DNA of 64,000 bases from Halocafeteria seosinensis (taxonomy: Eukaryota > Sar > Bigyra > Bicosoecida), in assembly GCA_001687465.1 (NCBI GenBank), contig LVLI01000013.1, positions 40,307 to 104,306 on the forward strand, read 5' to 3'. Under the pieces are notes generated by a model. That model did not search any database. It had not been told where the DNA came from and worked only from the letters and a program-made list of their open reading frames with translations. The position numbers and the translations under genes are program-made. Positions 12,155 to 24,300 of the stretch are shown piece by piece. Every line of letters begins with the position of its first letter. The stretch's first letter is position 1.

Positions 12155-12374
12155 ATGAAGTCACTTTACCCCGAGGCTCCAACATTACGGCTGGCCAAAG
12201 CAGTGTGCATCATAAAAGCACCGCCAGCCAGGTAATTCCTCGTCCACCTGGAAGGGCAATCGTTAGGCAAGCTCCACGACATCGTCCAAACTGCCGTACG
12301 CCGGGCGACTCCCCGGAGAGTCTTGTGCGTCCTATCACCCGAAACTATTAGGAGCAGAATCTAGACGCAAAAAT

Positions 12375-13753
12375 TCACGAACTCAAGGTGGCTACCCAGG
12401 TAGGGTCTGCATAGCGAAGAATTTTCTCCGAAAATGAGCAGATATGTTGGTTATGAAAGGTTCTGGCTATCAGCTCGTTAACACTCGCATCAGAGTTGAG
12501 GCTAAGCAACGTGTTTGCGACATTTCGAAGTTCAAAGCATGCAGAGCCTAGGGGCATGGATTCCCCCTCTGCGGTTGAACTCGAAAACAGCTTTGAAATA
12601 GCGAAGTTGTTAGCTGCATTAACACTTTCATCAAGCATGTTCTGAACTATGGTTGCTGAGAGAGGGTTATCAACACAATCAGAATAACAATTCAAGATCG
12701 CTCTCCCTATATTTTCCACCGAAGTAAGGTTTTCCTCCGTGACACGGCTACCATCGCCCAACTGATTGCTAGCTTGCTCAATATCCACACTGTTGCCCAC
12801 GCCTGGAAGTCGAATCAAAACCGATCCCTCATCCTCCTCTCTAGCCCTGACAGCTTGAATAAGACTCCGAAAGCCTTGAGAATCCATTTTGCTCTGGCAA
12901 GTACGACCGTCGTCCAGAGCAGATGAACTGAACATCTCGAATCGGCCAATTAGCTGAGGCAAGAACTTCTCGTGTAACTCGCGAAGCAAAGCATCTACTA
13001 CCGCAATTCGAACAATACGAATACGTGGATTTCTATCTCCTTTCGTATCCTCTGGGCTTCGCCCAGTTTTCGAATTTTCGTTAAACACACCGTGGTAGAC
13101 GGCATTGGCGATTGCGGCGTACATCACTCGAATCGCCCACGTGACGTATACAACGGAGTATATCGTGACCATGTACCTCGTAATCCCTGGGTTTGGGCAA
13201 AGCATAATTGCATATGTTGAGCCACAGCTGGCAACAAAGCAAATACATACCAATCACCGTGACTCGCTTCCACTCCTCGGCCTTTTCATTAGGAGGAAGT
13301 TCTGGATTCTTGAGTTTCCGTAGATGCTTATTCATGCCACACTTATTTGGAATGGAGCTTCGTAAACCTCCAATTATGTTGCGAATCGTGTGAACAGAAT
13401 CGTCGGTGGCTTGTGTGGAAAGCTCACTCAATCTGTATGACATTAAGATTTTCAGATGCTTGCATGCTTAGAGTTGATTCCATTGGCATACCATACTTTT
13501 GTTCGGCGTGCAGCTGCTTTGACAAGACTCCTTGGAATTGGTGCTGAATAGAAGGCAAGTTCTCCGTCACATGTTTTCCCACAAAGTATAGGCCACTCCC
13601 CACAGCACCAGCGGTACTCAGCCATCCAAGTGTCCTAAACCAAGACGAAGAGGCTCCAGTCCCCCCTTGAGGATGGTCATCGTCATATGGGAGCATACTC
13701 TGTCTAGCCATTTGTGTGGTCGTTTCGAACACGGCAAGGAGCTGAAAAGCCAA
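12375..13753 (-). CDS. PEX3: PEX3-like peroxisomal biogenesis protein, 3 exons
   Basis: Peroxin-3 is the membrane anchor that docks PEX19 with its cargo of peroxisomal membrane proteins. Exons are 13753-13497, 13432-13251 and 13186-12375, giving 416 residues (family range about 370-440). The N-terminal third has a single hydrophobic segment (STAGAVGSGLYFVGKHV) after a polar lead. Then come a helical block with a Lys/Trp-rich turn (EEWKRVTVI), and a strongly hydrophobic helix (YMVTIYSVVYVTWAIRVMYAA) in the place where PEX3 has its second long apolar helix. The overall order and length fit PEX3. Direct residue identity is modest, so the name rests on architecture plus the EEWK...TRYMV...RV pattern. 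The donor at 13496 (gtatgg) is used instead of the overlapping gtatgc because only it keeps phase. Confidence 0.65.
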
Positions 13754-13895
13754 TCAACACATTCCTATTAGCCTAGTATAGTTGTATTAGGACCCCCATT
13801 CCGTTATGCGGCAGGGGCATACTTCAAGGGCTCGAATTCATGTGTGGTGACACAACTCATTGTCGTACAGGTAGTGTGGCTTATCGAGTGTGATA

Positions 13896-16800
13896 TTATG
13901 TAGCAGCGTGGAACTCTATGGACGATTGGGACCCACTATCCTGGTTATTGTTGGAATGCGATTCGCTGCTAACATTACTCAATTCTGCGAAACTCTGCTT
14001 CACCCTACGAAGACGTTCGCTTAAACTACTGCTGCTAGTTGTCCGAGAAACTGCGATTGTTTCCGTGCCACTTCGGTACATACGGGGCATCGATAGGGAA
14101 GTGGAAGTCGTCGATCCATGTGTACTTCCCTGCGCCACCGTTACACTTGCACTGGCACTAGAAGCGGTCTCCGCTGGTAAGCTGTAAGTGTAATAGGATT
14201 TGTCGAAAATGGGGGTTTGAGACCCAGTTTTCTGGGAGGATTCTTCCTCACTATCAGCATTTACGTCGATATGAACTGAACCCGTCGGGTTTACTCGGAT
14301 GCGGGAGTGGCTGAGGTCGTGGTCTACCTCCGAGCGGTCAGTTCCTGGTGTATGATAGTAATGGCTGCTGCCAGGATATTCTTGGGGCTGCTGCTGTGGT
14401 CCTTGCCAATATTCGGGATCTGATGCTGTTCTGCCAAAGTGTAAAGGTTGTCGTTCCCAGGCTTGAATTGGTGGGGATGTGTACCGGGCATTTTGGTTAA
14501 ACGAGTCCAAAGACTGCTTCAAGGAGGAGATTTGTTCATTAGCTGTCTCAAGACCGGTGCGTAGACGTTTATTTTCCTTCTCAAGGGACGCCACCTGAGT
14601 TCGTAGCTCGGTAGCCTCGTTGTCGTCCTCTTTAAGCTGCTCTTTCCAGCCCGCCAGCTCTGATTCCGTCTCAGCAAGACGCTTTGACAGAGAGTCTCTC
14701 TCTGCACGCAATGATTGCTGCTCTTCCTGCTCCATGTTCGCGTGCTGATACAAACTATCATATCGTTTTTGCAGATCCGTATATTCGTTATACCACTTTT
14801 CCGCTTCCCTCTGCGCGGATTCCAGCTTCCTCATGGCGTTCTCACTTTGCTTACGAGCTTGATCCCCTTCAGAAGTGAGAGTTTGAAGGTCCTGACCGAG
14901 AGCATTTTCCAACTCTTGCTGTTCCTGCTGAGCTTCTGCTAATCGCGTACTGAGGGACTGAACCTCCGATTCAGTATTTGCTAACTTAGTTTCTGTTTCC
15001 TCTAACCGGACGCGAAGATCCTCTGCTTCGTTGCGCGATCGGTTCTTCATCTCCACTTCTTTGTCGCATTTCTCTTTCCATTCCTGGACGCTCCCTTCCA
15101 ACCGATTGCGCGACTCTTTCAACCTTTGGATCTCAGCTTTGGCAGCGGCCAGTCGCCCGGATTCTCGTCCGCCATTTTGTTCCGCCGTCGCGTACGCTTC
15201 TCTACTCTCCTGCAACTCCCGTTTTACATTATCGAGCTGCAGCACCACACACTATGGTTACGGGGTACGCGAAAATACCATCTGGGAGATTTCCACGGTC
15301 TTACCTCACTCTGCAACTCTTCTTTATCCGACTTAAGATTCCCGTTTTCCTTCTGTAGTTGGCGGTGTGACGACCTCGCATCTTCCAGTTCTTGCGCGAT
15401 GGACGCTAAGCGTTCAGTGGAACCTTCTAGATCTGCTTGAAGTTGTGACACTTTCTGGCGAAGCTGTTCGTTTTCTTGTTGTGTAACTCTGTATTGACTC
15501 TCACTAGCCGCTAAGGCACTCTTCAACTCGCTGATTTTGTTTTCAGCCTGGCTCAGGGCCGCTGCTCGTTCTCGAGCACCCATTGCGGCCTGATTAAGAG
15601 CCTGTAAACGAGGCTGTGCACTCTCAGTTTCTTTCTCCAGGTGCTGTACTCGGGATAGAGTCGAATGGAAACGTTTCCCTATTTCACCAATGTCGCCACT
15701 AATTTGACCGTAAACTTCCTGCAACAGTCTCAACGCCCCTTCTAAACTTTGTGAGTCATCACCATGCTTACTCTCAGTATAAATGGAGGTATCCAATTCT
15801 CCGTGTTGTTTCCTTTTCTTTTCCTGCTGTGGCTTCCGTTCACCACCTACCGGTTTTGTAGATTCTAAGAGGGGCTGCATCACTTCTTGCCGCAATGTCT
15901 CCATCTGAGACCGCATGGTTGAAATTGTCTCGCGGCTACGCTCAATCTCTCTAGACATACTACCGACACTGCGTTGTAAGCCCCTTCTTTCATCTCGGAG
16001 ATTACGTATTTGGGTGTTCTGTTGTTTCAGTTTCGAGTTTTGACTCTCTGGGACGACAAATTGTGCAAGATAATAGGAGACTATACGAAAGCACTATATC
16101 CAGTCTTGCCTACATACCAGCTAGCTCCGTCATCTCAGTGAGCTGCTGTTGAAGTTCTTCTATTCGTCGGTGAAGCTCATTTGTTTCATCTTGGTGAGAC
16201 TTCGCGTTTTGTTCAATCCTTGTGTCCGCTTCGCTTAGCTTCTTCTTAGCACCCTCCAGTTCATCCTTGGTGCTGCGCAATTCGTTTTTTGCGTTTTCCA
16301 ACTCAGTCTCTAAAGCCTCAACAGATTGCTTCTTTTCATCCAAGTCATTCTCCCGACTGAAAAACAACCATAACAAACAAGGTTCACGCCAACATTTTGC
16401 GTTCATAACGGACACTTACTCGTGCACTCGTTGCAAGAGCATTTCTCTTTCCGTAACTAATTCTTTCTTTAGACGCTCACACTCCTTGCTCTTCGAGTCT
16501 CGTTCATTTCGCAAGTCATAAAATTGCTGCACAACTCAGCTCGCGTTCCACAGTGTCGCATAGACAGTATGCTAGCAACGTCAACTTACTTGCTCCGTCG
16601 CCCTAGATGAGTAAAGCGCTTCGTCTCTTTCCTTCTTTGCTTCGGAGAGCTGAGATCTGGTTTCAACTAATTTTTCTTCTAACGTGTCACGTTCAGATCT
16701 AACGCTTTCAAGCTGGTGTTTAACGTTCTCTTGCTCGAGTTGCAGATCTTCATACTGAGATTTCACGCTATACAGCTCATCGGAAGCGTGCTTATATTTA

Positions 16801-19800
16801 CTCTCGAGATGTTCAGTCCTATTCCGATATTCTTCCAGAGATGTTTGCAATCGAGAGGTTTCAGCTGATCGAGCTCTCTGCTCTTCTGCTAGGGCGGATT
16901 CGGCTTCGGTAGCTTTGTCCTCCGCTTGAGAAAGAGACGTCTTCAATTGGGATATCTGTAGCAAGTCCACGAGAAACATGACAGCACTTATTTGCAATAG
17001 GGACTGGACTACACGTACTTCGTTCCTCAGAGAGTGTATTTCTTCGTGTAGCCACCGCTTAGCTTCCCGTTTCTCCCGAGAGTCTCTTTCACCTCGAGAC
17101 GCTGCATCTTGAAGTTTTTGTCCTGCATGCCGCAACCACCTGCCGGTTCGAGATAGCAGCGATCCCTGGACAAAACCCCACAGTAGCACATTTGCAACAA
17201 TCCAACAACTACGTAGTCAGAACAATGCCCTTACTAGGTGAGGTGCGCCGTTGACTACCTCATCTGATTTCGCGAATTCCAGAGCGCGGTCCGCACGTTC
17301 GATGATGACTCGTCCAGCGGCATCCATCACTGTGTAGGACGGCACGGACTGCAGCCTTGGATTTTGCCCCGACGAACTTGTCGCTCCTCCTTCTTCTTCC
17401 TCCGTAAGTGTTACAGTACCTTTCAACCGACGACCAGATGCAGTAGCTTCCTCTTCTTCTTCCCGTTCGGCTTCGCCTTCGTCAATCTCTGCAGCGGCTT
17501 TCTCTAGTGACTTCCACGACGTCTGCAGCGCAAGAAGCGATAACTACTGGTATAGGCATTCCATCCACCATCGAATACATACCTTGATGGATCGGAGGTT
17601 CGCAATTTCAGTATTCAAGGCATTATTTTGCGATTCCAAATTCGCAATGGTTGCATTTGCATTGGAGCTCTGAGTCTGCAACTCACTCGCCTTCTGCTTG
17701 TAATGCTCCATCGAGGTTTGAATCTGCACGTGGGCACACACAGTACAAACGACTGAGCGACGCTCTATGGTAAGACTCCTTCCGGTACTTACGGAAGTAC
17801 ACTCTTCTCGTAAATCCGCCAGCTTGGATTCCAACTCTTGATAGTGGCGGCGGTATTCCTGAAGCTCCCGTCGAGTAGAGTTGAGTCTTTCCTCAAGATC
17901 AGAGCCTGCCAAGCACCAAGAGGCTAAGCATTTTTCACGCAATACATGAACACTGAATCTGACTAACTTTGCTTGTAGTAATCGTCCTTCCCTCCTTCTG
18001 CATCGTCGAGCGCGCGTTCGGCCGATTGTAGCTTGCTGCGAGTCAGATCGTATTGCTCTTGCAACTCCTCCTTCTCGTTCTGCGAAGCGGTAATGCAAAA
18101 CCGTCCATACCCAAAGGACAGGCTATTTTACACAAGCGCCATACCTTCGCCTGCTGCGCTTCTTGCTTAGTTTCACGAATTGTCGATAGCAGCTCGTTTT
18201 GCACCGCAGTAAGCTCTTCTATTTCTCGCTCCTGCTTCACAGCATACCTGCGTTATTAGTTGCCTTGCTGCGGGGCACGAAGGCAAGGGTCTTACCTTGC
18301 GTTTTAACTCTCGTTGACAAGACTGTGTCGTTGCGTCGACAGTTGCCGTATACTCTGTATTCGCACACACAAGCAGACAACGTCTACGGAGACAAGAACT
18401 ATGTACCGACGGAAGGCATGCACGAACCTCGTTCATTATCCGCTCTTGTAGCCTGAGCTGACCGTTCAGATTCCTTCGATTTGCTTTCCGATGTCTCCAA
18501 TTTCCCTTTTAAATCTAGGATATCTTGGTTAAGCCGCTTCTCCTTATTTTCCTTATCCTGCTTAGTTGAGTTACTCGGCTCGTAGATCCCCTGTTTTTGC
18601 GGTAGTAAACACAACGGTAACTTACTTGAATATAGTCCAGCAAGGCTGCTTTTTCCCTTTCTAAACGTTCTATATCACTCTCTTTGTTCGGGACTTCGGG
18701 ATATCCGTTTTGATGCTGTGCAGGAAGTGCACTGGTGTCGGATCCATACACATGCCTATGTCCCTTTGGAGTAACTTGCTCTTGCAGGCGTTCTAAGTCC
18801 TGTTCTAAAGTCCTGCATGTTTGCTCTTGCGCATCTCGTTCATCTTGTGCCACCTTGAGCTGACCTTTAAGGTTTGCTATCTCGCTTAATAACTTGGAAG
18901 AGCCTCCGTCTTTTCTATCGAAGCCCAGCTCTTCCACACGCGACTCCAGAGAATTTTCAAGAACCGAAATATATGCCCTTGCCTCTTCAGCACTTCTAGC
19001 CTCATTTCGAAGACTTCTGTGTATATCATCGCGGTCTTTCCTTAGTTTCTGGATTTCGCTCTGCGGGAGAGTGCGAACAATGAAGTCGCCTTTGAATCAA
19101 TCTCACACACGAGAGTCAGCTTACCTGAAGCTGCTGGTTAGTCTGCTTGTAAGACTCCAACTCCCGACGAAGCTTATTGTTTTGGGTCTTAGGTGGTTCG
19201 TTGGTATCGCTGCGAGGAACTTCTTTGGAGCCTTGTGATTCCAGCTTCGCGACTTTGGAGCGCAGATGTTCGACTCGCGCCGCTGCTTGGGACCGTTCAT
19301 GTTCTTTGCGTTCTAATGCACTCTTGGTTTGCTTCAGCTGAGTGCAGGAAAGGTGTCCACTTAAATACGTATAATACGGGTAGTAGTGGTATGATACATA
19401 CTTCTCTAGCGGTTCTATCTTGCTGTTCCCGAGTTTCGGATAGCTGCTTTTCCAGCCTCTTCAGCATTGTATTCTGATTGGATGCATTTCTTCGAGTCTC
19501 AGCTTCTTTCGATACTTGTTGGCTTTTCTGGTTTACATTCGTAGCCGGACTCTGCTTCAGCAAAGTGCAAATGGTGGGTTGTTTGTCGAGTGGGGATGAC
19601 ATCTATGTTAAGTAAAATACCTTACCATCGTCGAAGAGGGGATCGGAGTTCCTATATGAGACTCTTGTACGGGAAGAGGGTGTTCATTCCAGATGTCACG
19701 GATGCGACGCTCACACAAGTTGGCGTAAGATTTCCATGATTGTAGTTCATTCTGCGAGTGAGCAACAAACCTTTGAAGCATCAACAAGATTGAGACTCAT

Positions 19801-20414
19801 TAATCCCCCTATCCTAGCACCCACATGTAATCTGGAGAGCTCCTCCGCCTGCTGCCGAATCTTAGACGCAAACTGTGAGTTATTTTGCGTGTCCCCATGG
19901 AAATATCCTGCATCAACCAGGGCCAGACATGGGACTTCTATTCCAGTCCTTTGTTGCAACGAAGTTAATCCTTACCACCTGCCGTTGAAGTCCTTCCCGA
20001 CTGCGGTGTCTGCGTTTGTGGAGTATACTGCAGAGGAGCCTGAGCTAATTGGCTCAATGGCACCGCGGGAGAGCTCGGCGTCGAGGTAGATTGAACGTGC
20101 CCGTAAGCTGTGCTCCCTGGAGCGCCGTCCTGTCCTTGGGAGAACGCCGTCGGCTGGTATTGCATCCGGGTATAGGACGACCCGACATCCATGGGAGCAT
20201 GCCCTCTAGGCGCGCTACCAGGTCCACCCATGATATACTGTGAAAGAGCGGCATTGGACGGATATGGCGTCGATAAGACAGCTGGCCCTTCGGGGTGCTG
20301 CCATCCTGAGTGTCCCTGTGCAGCTTCATTGTAACGCGTAGAGGGGGCATATTCTACACCCTCCGCATGTTCTGTGTTTACGCAGGAGTAAGACATTTTC
20401 ATACATGATGGCAT
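13896..20414 (-). CDS. very large coiled-coil protein, about 20 exons
   Basis: A chain of exons on the minus strand, each in frame with the next at clear GT-AG junctions, encodes a protein of about 1,700 residues. The first exon (20414 or 20396 to 19974) is a Pro/Ser/Gln/Tyr-rich disordered head. Later exons are almost entirely heptad-like Glu/Lys/Gln/Leu sequence typical of long parallel coiled coils, for example 19064-18629, 17185-16590, 16415-16125, 15958-15303 and the last exon 15238-13896. A short break near 17100-17450 carries an acidic patch followed by a Gly/Arg-rich basic segment. The C-terminal 200 residues become Ser/Thr/Gln-rich and lose the heptads. Golgins, centrosomal proteins, rootletin-like and tethering proteins all look like this, and composition alone does not discriminate. 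No motor domain is present. Other genes here point to a ciliated cell, so a basal body or rootlet role is one option, not a call. Confidence 0.8.
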
Positions 20415-20639
20415 ACACAGCAGGCAGCATACTGTTAACGGCAGCCGTTAGAACACATACCATGGTGTCGATCGTCCATTTCAGTGGATGCATGAGGATT
20501 TGGACATTGCACCAGATGCTATGATCTCTCCAATGTAAACTCAATAACATTCAATACGTCGTACAGCTTCATTGTGTAACAATTTGTGTTTTCTACAGCG
20601 ATCAGCAATTTGTGAAGCAACTATAACTGCACGACTTCC

Positions 20640-21064
20640 TTAAGCCGACCCGACAGTCTGTCGGCGACAGAGTTCGTGATGCCCGAAGCAACTAAGTTTA
20701 GAGGGCTTATTGGCTGAGTCCAATTTAGGCTGCTTACGGGACACTATATCGTATCTTTGGTGTTCAAAGATATTGTTGAGAGTTTGCGTTGTATTGTACA
20801 GAACCGTCTGTTGACAAATTATGATGCAAAGGCCGCAAAATAAGCATGCACACATTAAATATATCACATACCCTACGGTAGACTGCGAATTCCTGAATTT
20901 GAAGAACCAAATGCTCTGCTTTTAGTCTCCCAACAGAGCCTGATCGTATCAATTTTGTATGCCACATGATGCCCACATCTCGTGACGTTGAAGTTGAAGT
21001 GGCCTCCGTGCCTCTGAGAAAGTCGTGCGCGGCGAGTTGCGCCGCCCGAATTCTTTTGGGTCAC
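20640..21064 (-). other. possible small spliced gene, structure unresolved
   Basis: Two open stretches flank a clean intron (gtatgtg donor at about 20874, acceptor ttgtcaacag at about 20814). The upstream stretch contains a plausible protein segment (HTKLIRSGSVGRLKAEHLVLQIQEF). The downstream stretch encodes about 55 codons in a frame that does not match it in phase. Either a second intron is missing from my model or one side is chance. I do not recognise either part. Confidence 0.25.
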
Positions 21065-21314
21065 CCTGCAATGCTTAGGCCAAGCTAATGGCTAACTACG
21101 GGGATTGTAAACCACGCCTTATTTGCTGTTCCCAATCTCCACTTCGTTTGAATGAAATTGTTTGCTTCAACCTACACTTTACCAACGGAAACCACAAAAA
21201 GGAATCAAAGGGGCGCAATACACCGAACACCTGCACAGGTAGCTGAGAGCTCCACTAGCATTGATTTAGATACCTACCACTTCCGGGTGTCTGTTTACGG
21301 CTAATCTACGGGAC
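21065..21314. promoter_or_regulatory. probable divergent promoter region of the UBL gene
   Basis: This stretch lies upstream of the ATG at 21315 and next to the unresolved minus-strand gene. It is noncoding in all frames of useful length. The assignment as promoter is by position only. Confidence 0.3.
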
Positions 21315-24300
21315 ATGGACATGGAGGAATCAGATGGAAACGCTTCCCTGAATCAACAGGAGTCCTCTCGTCGCCGATCGTCTGACGACGCTGGAACTCA
21401 TTCAGACGACGACGATAGTCGACAAATTCATCCACTGAATAACCAAGAAGGTAGGTCAGTTTCTAATGCAACAGAGGATGATGGCGTAAGGCTCACAGGT
21501 ACAGCAGGGAACACACGACGAGAGATGTCGCAACCAGACCTGCCCCACGCTGAGAGGATTACAGTGCGCGTAAAGACTCTGGACGATACAATATTTGAGG
21601 TCACTTGCTGTTCTTCCTCGACAATCGAGGAATTCAAGAGGGTCGTTCGATCAAGAACCGAATTGAGCATAGCCCGACAGCGGCTCATTTTCCAGGGACG
21701 TCAACTGCAAAACAACGACACCCTGGATTCTTACTCGGTAAGGAATGGAGCCACGTTGCATCTTGTAGCAAGGTAAGGGTAGCGGTCGCTTGCTGGATCT
21801 GCAATGTGCAATGGATTATGACAAGTAATAATTTGATGCAGACCGGCAAGTGCTGTTGGCGAGACAAGCAATGCGGCTACCTCGAACAACGTCACGTCAT
21901 CGGCTGCCAATCAGCCTCTATCGGAAGCGACAACAACACCTGTGGGAACTCAGGATGAGCTCGCAAGTGACGCTGAAGATGCGGTCAATCCTGTAGACTT
22001 TACGCAGCTAATTTCGGTGGCTGGCTCCCTAGGGCGTATCACCGACGCACTCACGATGAGGGGGGGCCAACGGCAAGCTGGAGGAAGGTTGATGGTCCCA
22101 ACTAACAACGGGAACATGGTTATTGATGCTCCTGGGGGTGTAATACGACCTGATGGAGGAGTTGTTCCAGTCATGCAACGAGATCAGCCTGTCCGGCGTT
22201 GCCCTGGTCCCGCCTTTGAAACTCGGACGGCTGCTGATTCATATGCTGTAATGCGAGATAGGCTAGTGGCGGCAGACGCGATGGATGCAATACATGGCGC
22301 CTGGGGTCGGCAGGGTCATGGGCAAGACGGCTATCTATACTACAGCGCAGACAGTTCTTCGACTTCTCAACGGAGTGCAGAAGCCAGTGCGACGTTGGCC
22401 GAGTCTCTTCGCCCACTGGACCCTTTGTGGCAGAATATAATGACTATGGAAACTGTAGCATCTGCCGTCGGGTGGAATGTTGAATGTGGATCATCGAGAG
22501 AACCAGGTCAGGTCTGTGTAAGGTTTGCTCAACACCAGCTTCAGCCAACTGATTTCAATGAGTCCAAGCATCAGGGACAGCATGTAGCTTATTCGGCTGA
22601 ACAACCTCACGATACTTATCGGAAATATATTTCCTCTTTACCGCGTTCTTATAAGCCTGCCAATGGTAAGCCTAGACGCAGATTCCTCGAAGGTCAGTGG
22701 GTGGACGTTTGTGATACCGTCCAAAAATGGCTGGAAGCTACTATCATGAAAGTGAGTGCGGGCCAGTGGTACCAAACTGCATCACCAGTCATACAGACAA
22801 CGAATGTTCCACAGATATCTGAAGATGGAAACCAAGCGTTTATTCACTACAATGGGTGGCCTGAAAGGTATGTCAACCCAGGCTGAAAACGACTGAGACG
22901 GGTTGCCTTGTTATTTCTTTCTCCTATTATGGAGAGCAGATGGGACGAGTGGATCAACGTGGACTCCCCCCGCATAGCTCCATTTCGTACAAGGACAACA
23001 CATGGTACGTGTGCCTTACTGCGTCTACAGAATCTTGAAATACAATAGACGCGCAATGCAGCTCTCGAGTCCCGTTCGTGCCCGGTCCCTGTGACAATAT
23101 GTAGAGAGTCTCCTGTCTTGCCAGTTAATTTCCAATCGTTGGATAAGCTGATCCCATACGCTGTCCCTTACGCGGAAACTACTACTAACATGCTGTGTCG
23201 GTTTGGTCACTTGATTAATGCGACCAGTTCGAATACGGCGAAGAGGACAGTTCGGAGAGAAGCGATGGCATCCGAAAGTGAAGACAACTTGGAGGGAGTG
23301 CTGGACGACCTTCAGGGGCCCCCGCCGTCGTGGGAAGGCGCGGTGGAGTGGAAGCGCTCCGATCAAGACGCTGGTGCAGCATCGCAAGGAGACATTGATG
23401 AATCCCCAGGCACGAGGAAGACACGGACAGAGACGAGGCAAGCGTGCTTTGAGGCTCCAAGCTCTACCGACATCCGATCGCTGGCTCAACAACTTGCCCC
23501 TATGTACGTCATTACTCTCCTTAGAGAATCCCGTTCGCTGACCTATTGTAACTGCTATTAACGTAATTACAGGTTAGATCGACTCGGTAGATTTTACATT
23601 GATCTTTCCGCTCATGTTCAAAACATAGCAAACTCATTTCCATCCGAAGACAGTCTGGAAACCGCTCGCGCGCAACGAGCTTTGTCAATAGCGTTTGGTA
23701 GGATGGTCAGATCCGTTAGGAGAGACTCTTCTGAAGCAGGCGACAACCACCAGCAGCGGAATTCCCGAAGGGATCATCGCAATTCTTTTATGACGACCTC
23801 GTCGCGTCCTTCTACCGCCTCTAGTTTTTTTCAGGACGCAGCCTATGCCCCCAACGGATCGAACGAGCTCGCGAGTGCCGAAGAGTATATCCAGAATTAT
23901 CTTGAGGAAAGCAATACGAACAGGAATAGAAACAACTGGCAGCACACATTCATGTCTGAGAGGGGTTTCGATGGCACTCATGCTACTGTTAAGAGTGACT
24001 CCTGCTTCAAACAGCCGACGTTGAGGGAAGCCGTACCGTTGCGACATTGCGATAAGGAAGTGCGCCCTACAAATGGACACCATCGTATATCTGCATTAGA
24101 CCAAGGAAGGCTGTCTGGATACTGTGACCTTGTCAACTGTCCGCAACCCTGTCTGGCTGATGTGCGACAGTCCGTTGATGTTGGCGTCGGTGTTGGTGTA
24201 TACCTTCCGAGCGATAGCGTGGGTGATGCCACCCCAGCTTCTCCAGCCGGCGCTGTAAACCGTGTCGTTGCCGGTAACAGAATATGGTTTGGGTCGAGTA

